A stretch of DNA of 64,000 nucleotides from Mesorhizobium sp. (lineage in GTDB: Bacteria; Pseudomonadota; Alphaproteobacteria; Rhizobiales; Rhizobiaceae): NCBI GenBank assembly GCA_004963905.1, contig SUGL01000034.1, positions 1 through 64,000 on the forward strand, written 5' to 3'. The notes beneath the pieces were generated by a model, which had not been told where the DNA came from, made no database searches, and worked only from the letters and a program-made list of their open reading frames with translations. The translations under genes were made by a program, and so were the position numbers. Positions within the stretch are counted from its first letter, which is position 1, and the number at the start of each line of letters is the position of its first letter. Below, piece by piece: positions 18,442-27,103 of the stretch.

Positions 18442-19290
18442 TTAACCCAGTCGGGCGCGCATCATGTGTTTGAGCTCCTCATAGCCGTGGGCGTAGATTT
18501 TCATGTAGCAATGTATCGCCCTATGACAGTTTGGACACAACAGGGCCAGATCAGATGGTTTCACAAGATGCTCCGAAGTGAAACTCGATACAGGTATCTT
18601 GTGGTGCGCCTCTATGTATTCGACGCCGTACCGCTCGTTAAAATCGAGCTCGCATATGTCGCAGCTGAAACTGTCAGTGTTTTTTAGGATTTTGACAGCT
18701 TGGCTGCTTCTTTCCGCAAGAAGGTGCAAAACATAGCTCCGGCCACCCTCCTGAAAGCCTACCAGATCCTCGAGCTGGTGGCTCTGATCATTGTGGACTG
18801 AATATCGGTGAAGAAAGACAGACGTTTCATCGATTTCTGCGACAGCGAATTGACCCTCAAATTTCCACCCGCCGTTCCCTTCGGTGAAGACCAAGACGGG
18901 ATACAGAAAATTCGGTTGGGTAATAAGGACGCTGTTTGCCAGCTCGGTGTATGAGACCCTAGACTTCCTTGCCTTGAATGAATAGCGGAAGACATTCTGG
19001 GCCGCGTCGGTCCAACCGTCCTGGTCATATGCTTCAGGTCGCGTCTTCACTATCACTCCCCGGACGCTGGGTGGTGAACCAATCCAGTTGATCCCCTGCT
19101 GGGGCGTATTCCCTATCGAAACGTCAGGGCCACCCCAATAGGGTGACCCTGCGATCTTTGAGAACTGGATGAGGTCAAAGAGATTCCTCTTGGTTACCAC
19201 CTCTCCACGAGCCAGAGAAAGAAGGTCTTGGGGTCGTCTCAGTTCCAATGGCGCTCTCCCTCCCGTCCGGCTGGATGCTTCCATCGACAT
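18442..19290 (-). CDS. HNH endonuclease
   Basis: A protein of 282 residues. The C-terminal 90 residues hold a zinc-bound HNH nuclease: C-D-I-C, then EAHHKIPVS (catalytic His), then the N-terminal part of the alpha helix in CPNCHRAIH. The N-terminal 180 residues are beta-rich (SPYWGGPDVSIG, WKFEGQFAVAEID) and resemble the DNA-reading modules, such as PUA/SRA-like domains, fused to modification-dependent HNH nucleases; this part is inferred. It is the last gene of the minus-strand arm of the MORC/Z1 cluster, 18 bases after the EcoRII-N-like gene, and so probably its last transcribed nuclease. It converges with the GHKL gene, separated by 184 bases. Confidence 0.85.
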   Translation of the reverse strand: MSMEASSRTGGRAPLELRRPQDLLSLARGEVVTKRNLFDLIQFSKIAGSPYWGGPDVSIGNTPQQGINWIGSPPSVRGVIVKTRPEAYDQDGWTDAAQNVFRYSFKARKSRVSYTELANSVLITQPNFLYPVLVFTEGNGGWKFEGQFAVAEIDETSVFLHRYSVHNDQSHQLEDLVGFQEGGRSYVLHLLAERSSQAVKILKNTDSFSCDICELDFNERYGVEYIEAHHKIPVSSFTSEHLVKPSDLALLCPNCHRAIHCYMKIYAHGYEELKHMMRARLG

Positions 19291-19308
19291 GCTTGGCCAA
19301 TGCTCCGA

Positions 19309-19965
19309 CTATGATTGGTCATCGGGGATGAACGTCGATGATGCGTGATCAGTCTTTCCATTGCCGTGACTACCAAGTTGTTTTTGCAGGACCCGGATAG
19401 CGTCCCTGAGCTCGGGAGGTTCGGCCGCCAGCCTAGGGCTCTCCTCTGCCTGCCAGAACGACGTATCATCCGCATCGCTGAGGCCGAGCGCGTTGCTCAG
19501 TCCTGCTTTCTCTGCTGCATCAAGATCGAGGGCCGCGAAAGCTGCCCCAGGCGCAACCTCAATGCCGAACAACCAGGCGATCCGTTTCGCGACAGCACCG
19601 GTCGAGGGCGCGACGAGCAGGAACGTGGAGCCGTCGACCTTACGGCCGATGATGAGCGTGTCTCCCGCTTTTGCCTGTCTGGTGACGGCATTGTCGTAGT
19701 AATAGAGACGGTATTCTGTCCGGGTCGGGTGACGCGCACGCGCGTCATACCACGTCAGCAGGCCACGTTCGGACTGAAGATGGCCAATGTCTGACATATG
19801 ATAGAAATCAGTTGGCATGCGCAGCGGCTGTTCGCGGCCAAAAAGGTCAAGCAGCGGCCTGGAGCCGTTGAATTCGTGCTGGTTCGATCTGGTGGCATCA
19901 ACCTCCACGTTTGCCAGCCGCTTGAAGACAATTCCCCTGAACAGGGACGAGAGCACGCCGGTCAT
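19309..19965 (-). CDS. Stand-alone EcoRII N-terminal (effector-DNA-binding) domain protein
   Basis: 218 residues from ATG 19965, six bases after the AIPR stop, with GGAAG upstream. It aligns along its first 140 residues with the N-terminal domain of the EcoRII enzyme at 31180: both have SNQHEFN, LLxWYDAR, HPTRTEY, LYYY and WLFG in the same order and spacing. It then diverges and stops, with no catalytic domain. In EcoRII this domain binds a second copy of the recognition site and blocks cleavage until it does. Here it may be a separate reader that targets the Z1/MORC machinery to the same sites. Confidence 0.85.
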   Translation of the reverse strand: MTGVLSSLFRGIVFKRLANVEVDATRSNQHEFNGSRPLLDLFGREQPLRMPTDFYHMSDIGHLQSERGLLTWYDARARHPTRTEYRLYYYDNAVTRQAKAGDTLIIGRKVDGSTFLLVAPSTGAVAKRIAWLFGIEVAPGAAFAALDLDAAEKAGLSNALGLSDADDTSFWQAEESPRLAAEPPELRDAIRVLQKQLGSHGNGKTDHASSTFIPDDQS

Positions 19966-19970
19966 CGCGG

Positions 19971-21761
19971 TCAGCTGCTTCCCTGTCTTCCAAGCTCGGG
20001 GATGCCATCGGGCACCGCAGGCAAGGTGGCCGCCTTCACCCTCGCCCAGCATTCTTCCTTTTTCGCCCATTCTGAAATCTGGGCGCCACCCGCAGTCCGC
20101 CGCAGCACACCGTCTACCGCCAAAGCCAGCTCGGAGAGATAGGCCGACAGCTGTGGTGACAGTCCCTGACGCTGCCAGATCTGGTCCAGCGACAGGCGCG
20201 CGCCGTTCTGTTCTGCCAGACATGCAACTGCATAGGCGACGATGTTCGCCTGCGCCTGGCTGAAGCCCCCGTTGCGGACAACCTTCTGGACGGCCTTGAA
20301 GAGGATGGCCTGTGCGATCAGCCTCTTGTATCCGGCGACATCCACCGGGCTAGCTGCAGTTCCGTCCGCTTCGGCCATGAACCGCTCGAAGTTCTTCTGG
20401 CTGCCCAGAGAAACGAGGTGGGGTTTCCCGGCCCATGCCTGCACATACTTTGCTAGGTCGGTCTTGGTGATCTTCCTTGCCGGTGGCACGGCTTCCCTGA
20501 TCTGGCGCAGCCTAGCAGGCGTCGTCCCTTCCCTGGCCAGCATGACGTTGTAGCTGCCGGCGGCCCGCTCGTAGAACCAGCGGCTCGTCCCGTCGGGGCA
20601 GAAGGTGGACAATGCCAGCTTCTCCAGCTCCACGTGGAACGGCTTGTTTGCGGAAAGATCCGAGACCTTTACCGCATTCTGGCTATTGGCGTAACGGGAG
20701 ATGTCGCCAATCAGGACTTCTTCAGCCTCGGGATCATGGCGATGCAGGACGATGATCTTGGCCGGAACCCGGACCCTTGAAAGATCGGTTTCCGGATATT
20801 TCCGCTTGGTGAAGTAGATCGACGCGGTCGTCTGTCCGCCATTCACGATCTGCATGCCCTTCAACCAGGAAAGGCCTGCCGATCCATCTGCCGTGCGCTC
20901 GAGGCTTGCCTCGTCGGCAATCAGCACGATGCCGTTGTTGTATGCCATGAAGCGTTCGGGCGTGTCGCGAAGCGTATCCCTGATCCCCTTGTTGACCTTG
21001 CCTGTCTGGCTGAGGAACGACCGGACGTTGGCTTCGAGGAGCCGTGCGCCGTACCGGTCATAGAATGTCCGCAACGCATTTCCCGGAATCGCCGTCAGTG
21101 CGTAATCGTACTCCTCGTTTTCGCCTGGGACATAGACGCATGGCAGGGCAGAGCCGCAGACATCCCTGAAGTCGGCAACAAGCTCGTCCCGAGGCTTCCC
21201 CTCGGCCCAGTGCCTGTAAAGGCGTTCAATGTCCATGACCTCGAGCCGGACCGACTTGCCGGCAACCTCGCGCGGCTTGAACATTTTGCTCTTGGCCTGC
21301 CGGTCAGTCAGCACATAGACCCGGATTTGTTCCAGATCCGCGTAGCAGTCGCGGATCGTAACGCTGAACTCATAGGCCTCGTCTGAAGGATCGATCGCCT
21401 TTGCAAGCTTTCCGTCGGCCGAGGCGCCCAGGAACTTGATGCACTGCTCTGCAGCTTTGATCACTTCGGTATCCGGGATGGACTCGACGGTCTCGGTACC
21501 GGAATAGAGGGTCACGAACAGGTCTACCTGGTCAGCCTCGTCCGACACGGCGTAGCCGTTCAGCTTGAGCGTTGCCTGGCCCATCTTGCGTTCAATGTGA
21601 AGGACGCGCGGATCGGACGTCATTCCGCAGTCGGACATGTGCTGCGTCACGACGTCCGTGAACGCTGCTTCGGCCTTCAGATACCCACCGTCGGCCATCC
21701 GGTCGCTGACCAGACCTCTGACCTCTGCCTGGGTCTGGACCAGAAATTCCTCAAGTGTCAT
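19971..21761 (-). CDS. AIPR family (abortive phage infection) protein
   Basis: A protein of 596 residues. The AIPR core is clear: ARLLEANVRSFLSQTGKVNK, followed by an N-N-G-I segment (AYNNGIVLIAD) and IVNGGQTTASIY. A helical C-terminal third follows. AIPR proteins were named from abortive-infection phage resistance and recur in MORC/Z1-type restriction-related operons; the biochemical activity is not settled. The start codon (21761) overlaps the stop of the upstream PD-(D/E)XK gene by four bases (ATGA), so the two are coupled. Confidence 0.88.
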   Translation of the reverse strand: MTLEEFLVQTQAEVRGLVSDRMADGGYLKAEAAFTDVVTQHMSDCGMTSDPRVLHIERKMGQATLKLNGYAVSDEADQVDLFVTLYSGTETVESIPDTEVIKAAEQCIKFLGASADGKLAKAIDPSDEAYEFSVTIRDCYADLEQIRVYVLTDRQAKSKMFKPREVAGKSVRLEVMDIERLYRHWAEGKPRDELVADFRDVCGSALPCVYVPGENEEYDYALTAIPGNALRTFYDRYGARLLEANVRSFLSQTGKVNKGIRDTLRDTPERFMAYNNGIVLIADEASLERTADGSAGLSWLKGMQIVNGGQTTASIYFTKRKYPETDLSRVRVPAKIIVLHRHDPEAEEVLIGDISRYANSQNAVKVSDLSANKPFHVELEKLALSTFCPDGTSRWFYERAAGSYNVMLAREGTTPARLRQIREAVPPARKITKTDLAKYVQAWAGKPHLVSLGSQKNFERFMAEADGTAASPVDVAGYKRLIAQAILFKAVQKVVRNGGFSQAQANIVAYAVACLAEQNGARLSLDQIWQRQGLSPQLSAYLSELALAVDGVLRRTAGGAQISEWAKKEECWARVKAATLPAVPDGIPELGRQGSS

Positions 21762-22801
21762 GCCGGGAGCACTCCATACCGAACCAGGGTTTCGGACAGT
21801 GAAAGGGTCGCTGCTTCCACAAGATCAAGATCGATCTGGTAATTTGCCGACCTGATCACGGGGACGGTCGAGCTCCGCCGCAGGCAGGGAAAGCTCCCGT
21901 CCACCTCGAAAAAGCGGGTGTCGACCACATCATACCTGCGGAGATAGCGAGAAGCCGCATTCTCCTCGTAGCCAGCCAGGAGTAGTGAACGGTCCAGCCA
22001 GCCTGCAAGATCCCGCGACTGCGCTACACGCATTCTCAGCCCGCCAACCAGTTCGGACAGCGTCTGTCCACCCTCCTGCTGGCAAAGCCTGACGCCCCCG
22101 AGGATCACCGCGCGCCCGGCGAGACCGTCCAGCTGTTCAAGCGAGCTGATCTGCGCCGGAAACCCGCTGGCCGAGATGGTTGACTTGATTTCGATACCGA
22201 CAGTCTCGGTCTGGAAGTCCTGAAGTCCGCCCGCCGGTCCAGCCCAGGAGTGAAGCATCCCTGCGGCTGGTGCGCCGGCATCGAGTGCTTCCCTCAGAAA
22301 GACGAGTTCGCCAAAGAGGCCGATCTCCTCTTCCGGAGAAAGCAGGCCTGATCGCGGCCGCCGCATGAATTCCTGCCACGCCCGTATCCGGGCAAGCATG
22401 AGGGAAAGGAGCCAGCTGTCCGACTGCGTTTGCGTGGCAGATAGCGCGGCAACGATATCAGCCGACATCTGAACAAACAGGTCGCGGCCGGCCCCTGGCT
22501 GCCGGATCAGGCAGACCCAGATCGCAAAGCCAGGGGCCGGTGCTTCCCGTGCAAGCTCCACCCGGAAACCGCTGCCCTCGGGGAGACCCGATTTCGCCGG
22601 CGGCACATCGACATTGAAACCGACAAGGAGGGTCTCGTCGCCCTCAGGGAACATGATCCCGACACGGAACCGCGGCTTCGAATGGCCAAGCGCAACTGTC
22701 AGAAAGCCTTTTTCTGTCCTCTGGCCGGCAAGCGCACCCCAAGCGGCCTCGAGCTCATCCGTGTCAGTCAGCACCGCCATACTCCTGCATCCATGCCACA
22801 T
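21758..22801 (-). CDS. PD-(D/E)XK motif protein (DUF4420)
   Basis: 347 residues from ATG 22801; ATG 22780 (MAVLTDTDE) is also possible, and both starts lie inside the end of the Z1 gene. Signature features are EEEIGLFGELVFL, the substrate-helix acidic motif, and then QDFQTETVGIEIKST, which supplies the E-x-K catalytic strand of the restriction-endonuclease fold. This is the nuclease subunit usual beside Z1 helicases and MORC-type ATPases. It probably cuts DNA when recruited by those ATPases. Confidence 0.85.
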   Translation of the reverse strand: MWHGCRSMAVLTDTDELEAAWGALAGQRTEKGFLTVALGHSKPRFRVGIMFPEGDETLLVGFNVDVPPAKSGLPEGSGFRVELAREAPAPGFAIWVCLIRQPGAGRDLFVQMSADIVAALSATQTQSDSWLLSLMLARIRAWQEFMRRPRSGLLSPEEEIGLFGELVFLREALDAGAPAAGMLHSWAGPAGGLQDFQTETVGIEIKSTISASGFPAQISSLEQLDGLAGRAVILGGVRLCQQEGGQTLSELVGGLRMRVAQSRDLAGWLDRSLLLAGYEENAASRYLRRYDVVDTRFFEVDGSFPCLRRSSTVPVIRSANYQIDLDLVEAATLSLSETLVRYGVLPA

Positions 22802-25598
22802 TGTTCACCCGGTACTCGACCTTGGTGCCGGAATCGCTGGCCGGAAAACTGATGCCGAAAGCAACGACGGGCGGCAGGTCTGGGGACAGCCCCGCATCCG
22901 CCTGTTCCGGATCGAGCAGGTAAAGAAGCAGGAGTCCCCTGTCAGTGTGGCCTCCTTCGCCGCCGATGCCCTGACCCCGGACCCGCCTGATCGCCGGGCC
23001 GGAAGGCTCGGCGGGACCATCTCCTGACCGCGAACGTCCGGGATCCGCATTCCACGCTGCTTTCGTAATGGCCATTGCGGCCTTCCACTCGTTTTCGTCG
23101 AGGTCGATTGCCTCGTCACGCGGCGACAGCAGCCTGCCGATCGAGTAGCGGCCCTCCGTTCCGTCTGAAGAGCGCTTCAGCATTGCGACATCGAGATCGT
23201 CCGAAATGGGGTACGACCTGCCCCGGCCGCCACCGATGAGCGCCACCGTCCAGTCCGTCAGTTCGTTGATGGCGTTCATTTTCGAGATGAATTCGGCAAG
23301 CAGGACACTGTTGACCTTGTAGGCGTCAGGATGGGTCCGGTACGAGTTCAGGAAGGAAATGATCTCCCTGGCGGGCACATTGTCCCACACCCGGCCCTGC
23401 CACCGCTGGACACTGCCGTCCCGCTTCCGCTCCGGATCTTCTTCCCCTTTCCCCAGCCTGCGGACGAGATCTGCTGCGGCATCCAGATTGCGCTGCAGCA
23501 CTGTTTTGTCGGTGAAGAGAGTGATCGTTTCGGAGACCTGACCGCTGAAGGAGAGCATCAGGCTTCGTGCCGATCTCATCTTGAGGCGCGACGTCACCAG
23601 CAGCACCGGGTGCGACTGGACCTTCAGACCGTATTCGCGCGGCGTTGCGCCTGATGCCGCCATCAGATCGAATTCGTCGCGCAACTCCTCGGCTGCGTCC
23701 GCGATATGTCCGAACCAGCTGGCCAGTTCCTCTGTCGTATAGAGGCGGCACAGATCGATGTAGCCTGGGCGGTAGCCGAACCAGCGACCCATCTGCATGA
23801 GCGTGTCGTACATCTTGGACGTCCTGAGGAAGTAGCTTACGCACAGGCCCTCGAGGGTGAGGCCGCGCGAGAGCTTGTCACCGCCAATCGCAATCACTTT
23901 CAGCCCGGGGCCAGTCTGGTCGGCATAGTCAAGTGCGTCCTTCGCAGTGCCGTTGATCATGCGGACTTCAGTGTCGGCTACGACAAGCCGGATGGCCTCG
24001 AGCACATCAGGCCACAATGGAAGTGTGGCATCGCCGGCAAGAGACGAAAAAGATTCTTCCGCAGTCCTGCTGGTCGGCACGAAATCATCGTCCCAGAGCC
24101 GCTTAAGTTCATCGACAATTCCGCCGTCACCGATCTGGCGGATCAGCCGCTGCCGAAGTGCCTGCACATACTCGTCGACCCTCTGGTGCACGATCTTCTG
24201 GACCGAGGTGAACCTGGTGACGTGAACCAGCATCGAGGAGTGCGCATCGCCTTGGCCGCGCAGCCGGCGGACCGCACAGGTAATCAGGAAGGACTGGACA
24301 GCAGCCTCAAGCGAGGCAGGTATGCCGGATGTCCGGTCGATCCGCGGAACATACCCATTCCTGTGGGTATGCGGCATCCAGCCGCCTCTGCCATCTTCGG
24401 AAACATGGTCGTCTACGGCCCGGTAGAGTGGCAGTCCGGGTGTCCTTCCTGACGTCGTCTGGAGCCCGAAGATCTGTGCCGGTCCTACATAACTGGAGGG
24501 GGCGGCCAGATTGACGATGAAGGCCGAAGGGAAAAGGTCCGGACCTTCCTCCTTCGTTTCTCCGCGCTCATGAATGAAGATGTTGGCAAACGGGGTCGCC
24601 GTGTAGCCGACATAGGCCGATCTGGTGAATGTATGGACGACCCTTCGGATGAGCCGGTTGATGGCGGTCGGCTCGTAATCGGGGTCAGGCTGGCCATCCT
24701 CGTCAAAGATCTGCTCGCCCGTGTCGACCGACGCATGGTCCGCCTCGTCGTCAATGAGAAGGAGCGGCAGCCGCCTTACGATCTTCCGGCCAGTCTCGTC
24801 CTGGCCGTCCGCAACATGGTGGCGCACCCAGCCAAGCAGACGCTCGAGAACCGTCTTGTTTTTCTTTACGACGAAAAGCCAGGGGCGCTGCTCTGGCGAT
24901 ATGCCAAGCGTGCTTGCACGGGCGGTGTTGAAATCACCATTGTTCGTGCGGTTGGTCACGTAGTTGGGCCGGATCGCCGGGTCGCGGTCCACAAGGCCGA
25001 CGCCTATCTCGCGGATGTCGTCGGCGATCGGCCGGGTCTCGTACCCCAGGAAGCCCTCGTCCAGCCGCATCTGCGTCTGGGAGCGCAGGTTGTTGTGTAG
25101 GCCTGCCAGCACGATAATGATCTTGTAGCCTGCGTCAGCCGCCTTACAGATCAGTCCGGTGTAGTTTCCCGTCTTTCCAGACTGGACATGGCCCACCACC
25201 AGGCCACGCCTGTCCCACGGACCATCACGAAGCGGGTCCTCTAGCATTCCGAGAATCGTGTCGGTTGACCGGTCAACGCCGTCTACCGCGGCGACCGACA
25301 TGCGCCCCTCGAGGTATTCGCGATAGCGCTGCCAGTAACGCCAGTCCTTCTTGCGCGCCGCTTCCAGCCATGGTCTGTGGCCTTCATCGTTGCGGATGGT
25401 TGCATCAGTGCCCACCCAGACACTGAAGCGTCTCACCAGTTCCGCAACTGCCGCGTCGCGGTCGAGGCCCTCCTGCCAGGCGGGCTGGAAGGCAAGCACC
25501 TGATCGATCTTGGCGCTGATCATCGCCGGACTGATGGTGCCGGGCGGTTCGTTGACCAGCAACTCCTGGGCAAACTTGATGACGCTCTGGTGACTCAA
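22764..25598 (-). CDS. Z1-domain superfamily II helicase
   Basis: A protein of 944 residues. Walker A is GHVQSGKT at residues 136-143, preceded by a glycine/valine strand. Walker B is LLIDDEADHAS near residue 275, the DEAD-like form of Z1 proteins. Further Z1 features are VGYTATPFANIFI (motif III), VIAIGGDKLSRGLTLEGL (motif V), and MGRWFGYRPGY (motif VI). Z1 helicases pair with MORC-like ATPases, AIPR and PD-(D/E)XK proteins in prokaryotic conflict operons described by Iyer, Abhiman and Aravind. Its start (25598) overlaps the MORC stop by four bases. It is the probable DNA translocase of the complex. Confidence 0.93.
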   Translation of the reverse strand: MSHQSVIKFAQELLVNEPPGTISPAMISAKIDQVLAFQPAWQEGLDRDAAVAELVRRFSVWVGTDATIRNDEGHRPWLEAARKKDWRYWQRYREYLEGRMSVAAVDGVDRSTDTILGMLEDPLRDGPWDRRGLVVGHVQSGKTGNYTGLICKAADAGYKIIIVLAGLHNNLRSQTQMRLDEGFLGYETRPIADDIREIGVGLVDRDPAIRPNYVTNRTNNGDFNTARASTLGISPEQRPWLFVVKKNKTVLERLLGWVRHHVADGQDETGRKIVRRLPLLLIDDEADHASVDTGEQIFDEDGQPDPDYEPTAINRLIRRVVHTFTRSAYVGYTATPFANIFIHERGETKEEGPDLFPSAFIVNLAAPSSYVGPAQIFGLQTTSGRTPGLPLYRAVDDHVSEDGRGGWMPHTHRNGYVPRIDRTSGIPASLEAAVQSFLITCAVRRLRGQGDAHSSMLVHVTRFTSVQKIVHQRVDEYVQALRQRLIRQIGDGGIVDELKRLWDDDFVPTSRTAEESFSSLAGDATLPLWPDVLEAIRLVVADTEVRMINGTAKDALDYADQTGPGLKVIAIGGDKLSRGLTLEGLCVSYFLRTSKMYDTLMQMGRWFGYRPGYIDLCRLYTTEELASWFGHIADAAEELRDEFDLMAASGATPREYGLKVQSHPVLLVTSRLKMRSARSLMLSFSGQVSETITLFTDKTVLQRNLDAAADLVRRLGKGEEDPERKRDGSVQRWQGRVWDNVPAREIISFLNSYRTHPDAYKVNSVLLAEFISKMNAINELTDWTVALIGGGRGRSYPISDDLDVAMLKRSSDGTEGRYSIGRLLSPRDEAIDLDENEWKAAMAITKAAWNADPGRSRSGDGPAEPSGPAIRRVRGQGIGGEGGHTDRGLLLLYLLDPEQADAGLSPDLPPVVAFGISFPASDSGTKVEYRVNNVAWMQEYGGAD

Positions 25599-27103
25599 CT
25601 GTCTGCCTCCCGGGAAGAAAGTGTCAGTGTCTCGACATAGCTGGTCCAGCTGTCGAAGGGTTCTGTTGCTGCCAGCTGGCGCCTTGCCTGCTCTTCCGTC
25701 AGACCTTTGCGGTTCACAAGGTTGCTGAACACAGTCTGCATGACGGACTTTACCTCATCGGGCGGTACGCCCTGGAAACCGGTGCGTGGGGTCTCTCTCG
25801 CCTCTGCCGTGTCGAGCCAGATCTGCTGGACCGGAACCGTTTCCTCGATCACCCTCAGCATCGCCACGACGTCGTCACGAAGCGGCCCCGCACTGTCGAG
25901 CACTGCAGCAACCGCCGGATGGTTCCGGTCGACCCTATAGCGGAGGCCGCCGGCAAGCTGTGTGGCATTCCAGGCCGGCGCGACGGGCGCTGCACCGGGC
26001 CCTCTTTCCGACCTGCCCCTGAATGCAAAGACCCTGCGGGCCCGCTGGCGTACGTCCTCGGCAAAAAGCGAGAGACGGCCTCTCACCTCCAGCGGCGGAC
26101 GCGCCGTCGACTTCCTGACGTCGATCTTCCAGTCCTCGTCAGCGCTGTTCGGTATGTCCAGCCGGATCCGTGCTAGCCTGAAGGGCTCCTCCTTGGTCCA
26201 CGACCTGCCCTGTCCGAGGCCCAGCCAGTGTCCGGCCACCAGCAGACGCTCGTTGCGATAGACGTAGAAGCCTTGCTGCGCGGTCCATCCGTCGGGCCCG
26301 GCAGCTTCCTCGTAGATCTTCGGGGGCAGCCTGTCACGGTGCGGAAGCACAAAGCCCTCGATCGTGATCTCGTGTTTGCCGGCCCGGAACGATTCCGCTC
26401 CGGAGCACCATGTATCAGTCCGGCCGCGCAGGAAGGGATCCCATGGACGCACCGGCGTGCCATTGATCCGGATCGTGAGGCGGCGGCCCTCGATGAAGCG
26501 GTGAAAGATCATGGCAAGATGCCGCTCGATCCTGTCTATGGCCGCCAGAAAGTCACCGTCTGACGACCCGGGCGGGACGATGCGGTCCATCTTTTCCCAC
26601 AACACCACGGTGCCGTGATCCATCGGATCCAGCTGCGTGAGCAGATGCTCCGATCCAGGTGCGGGACCTTCCAGAAGGGACCAGTTTCCGGCCGGGTCAT
26701 CGCGAAGGACGTCGAGATCCCAGCGCAGGACCGAAATGAGGCCCTTACGCTTCGAGGCCACGGTAAGCCGCCGCGCCTGCGAGAACGAGGCCGTCTTCAG
26801 TCCGAGCCCAAACCGGCCGAGGTCATTTTTGCCCCGCACCTCGAGCGGACTTCTTTCGCCAAGCCGCATCGCGGAATCCAGCATCGGCTCGTCCATGCCG
26901 GATCCGTTGTCGGTGATGGAGATGCTGCTCTGCGTTCCGTTCCAGACGAAGGCGACATCGATCTCCGAGGCGCCAGCGGCTATGCTGTTGTCGATGATGT
27001 CTGCAATCGCGGTAGCTGGTGAATAGCCGAGGCCACGCAGTGCCTCCACCATGGCGCTGGCGCGTGGCGGTGCGTTTCGTGGAGGACGGACAGCCTCTGT
27101 CAC
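25595..27103 (-). CDS. MORC-like GHKL ATPase
   Basis: A protein of 502 residues. The Bergerat-fold motifs are all present: IADIIDNSIAAGA (N-box, Asn for Mg), SITDNGSGMD (G1), and GRFGLGLKTAS (G2). A second S5-like domain follows with a lysine-bearing RKSTARP segment. It resembles the MutL-related ATPases that gave rise to eukaryotic MORC proteins. It should clamp DNA on ATP binding and regulate the helicase and nuclease encoded next to it. Both ends overlap neighbours by four bases (27100-27103 and 25595-25598), placing it between the ankyrin/sigma gene and Z1 in one transcript. Confidence 0.92.
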   Translation of the reverse strand: MTEAVRPPRNAPPRASAMVEALRGLGYSPATAIADIIDNSIAAGASEIDVAFVWNGTQSSISITDNGSGMDEPMLDSAMRLGERSPLEVRGKNDLGRFGLGLKTASFSQARRLTVASKRKGLISVLRWDLDVLRDDPAGNWSLLEGPAPGSEHLLTQLDPMDHGTVVLWEKMDRIVPPGSSDGDFLAAIDRIERHLAMIFHRFIEGRRLTIRINGTPVRPWDPFLRGRTDTWCSGAESFRAGKHEITIEGFVLPHRDRLPPKIYEEAAGPDGWTAQQGFYVYRNERLLVAGHWLGLGQGRSWTKEEPFRLARIRLDIPNSADEDWKIDVRKSTARPPLEVRGRLSLFAEDVRQRARRVFAFRGRSERGPGAAPVAPAWNATQLAGGLRYRVDRNHPAVAAVLDSAGPLRDDVVAMLRVIEETVPVQQIWLDTAEARETPRTGFQGVPPDEVKSVMQTVFSNLVNRKGLTEEQARRQLAATEPFDSWTSYVETLTLSSREADS

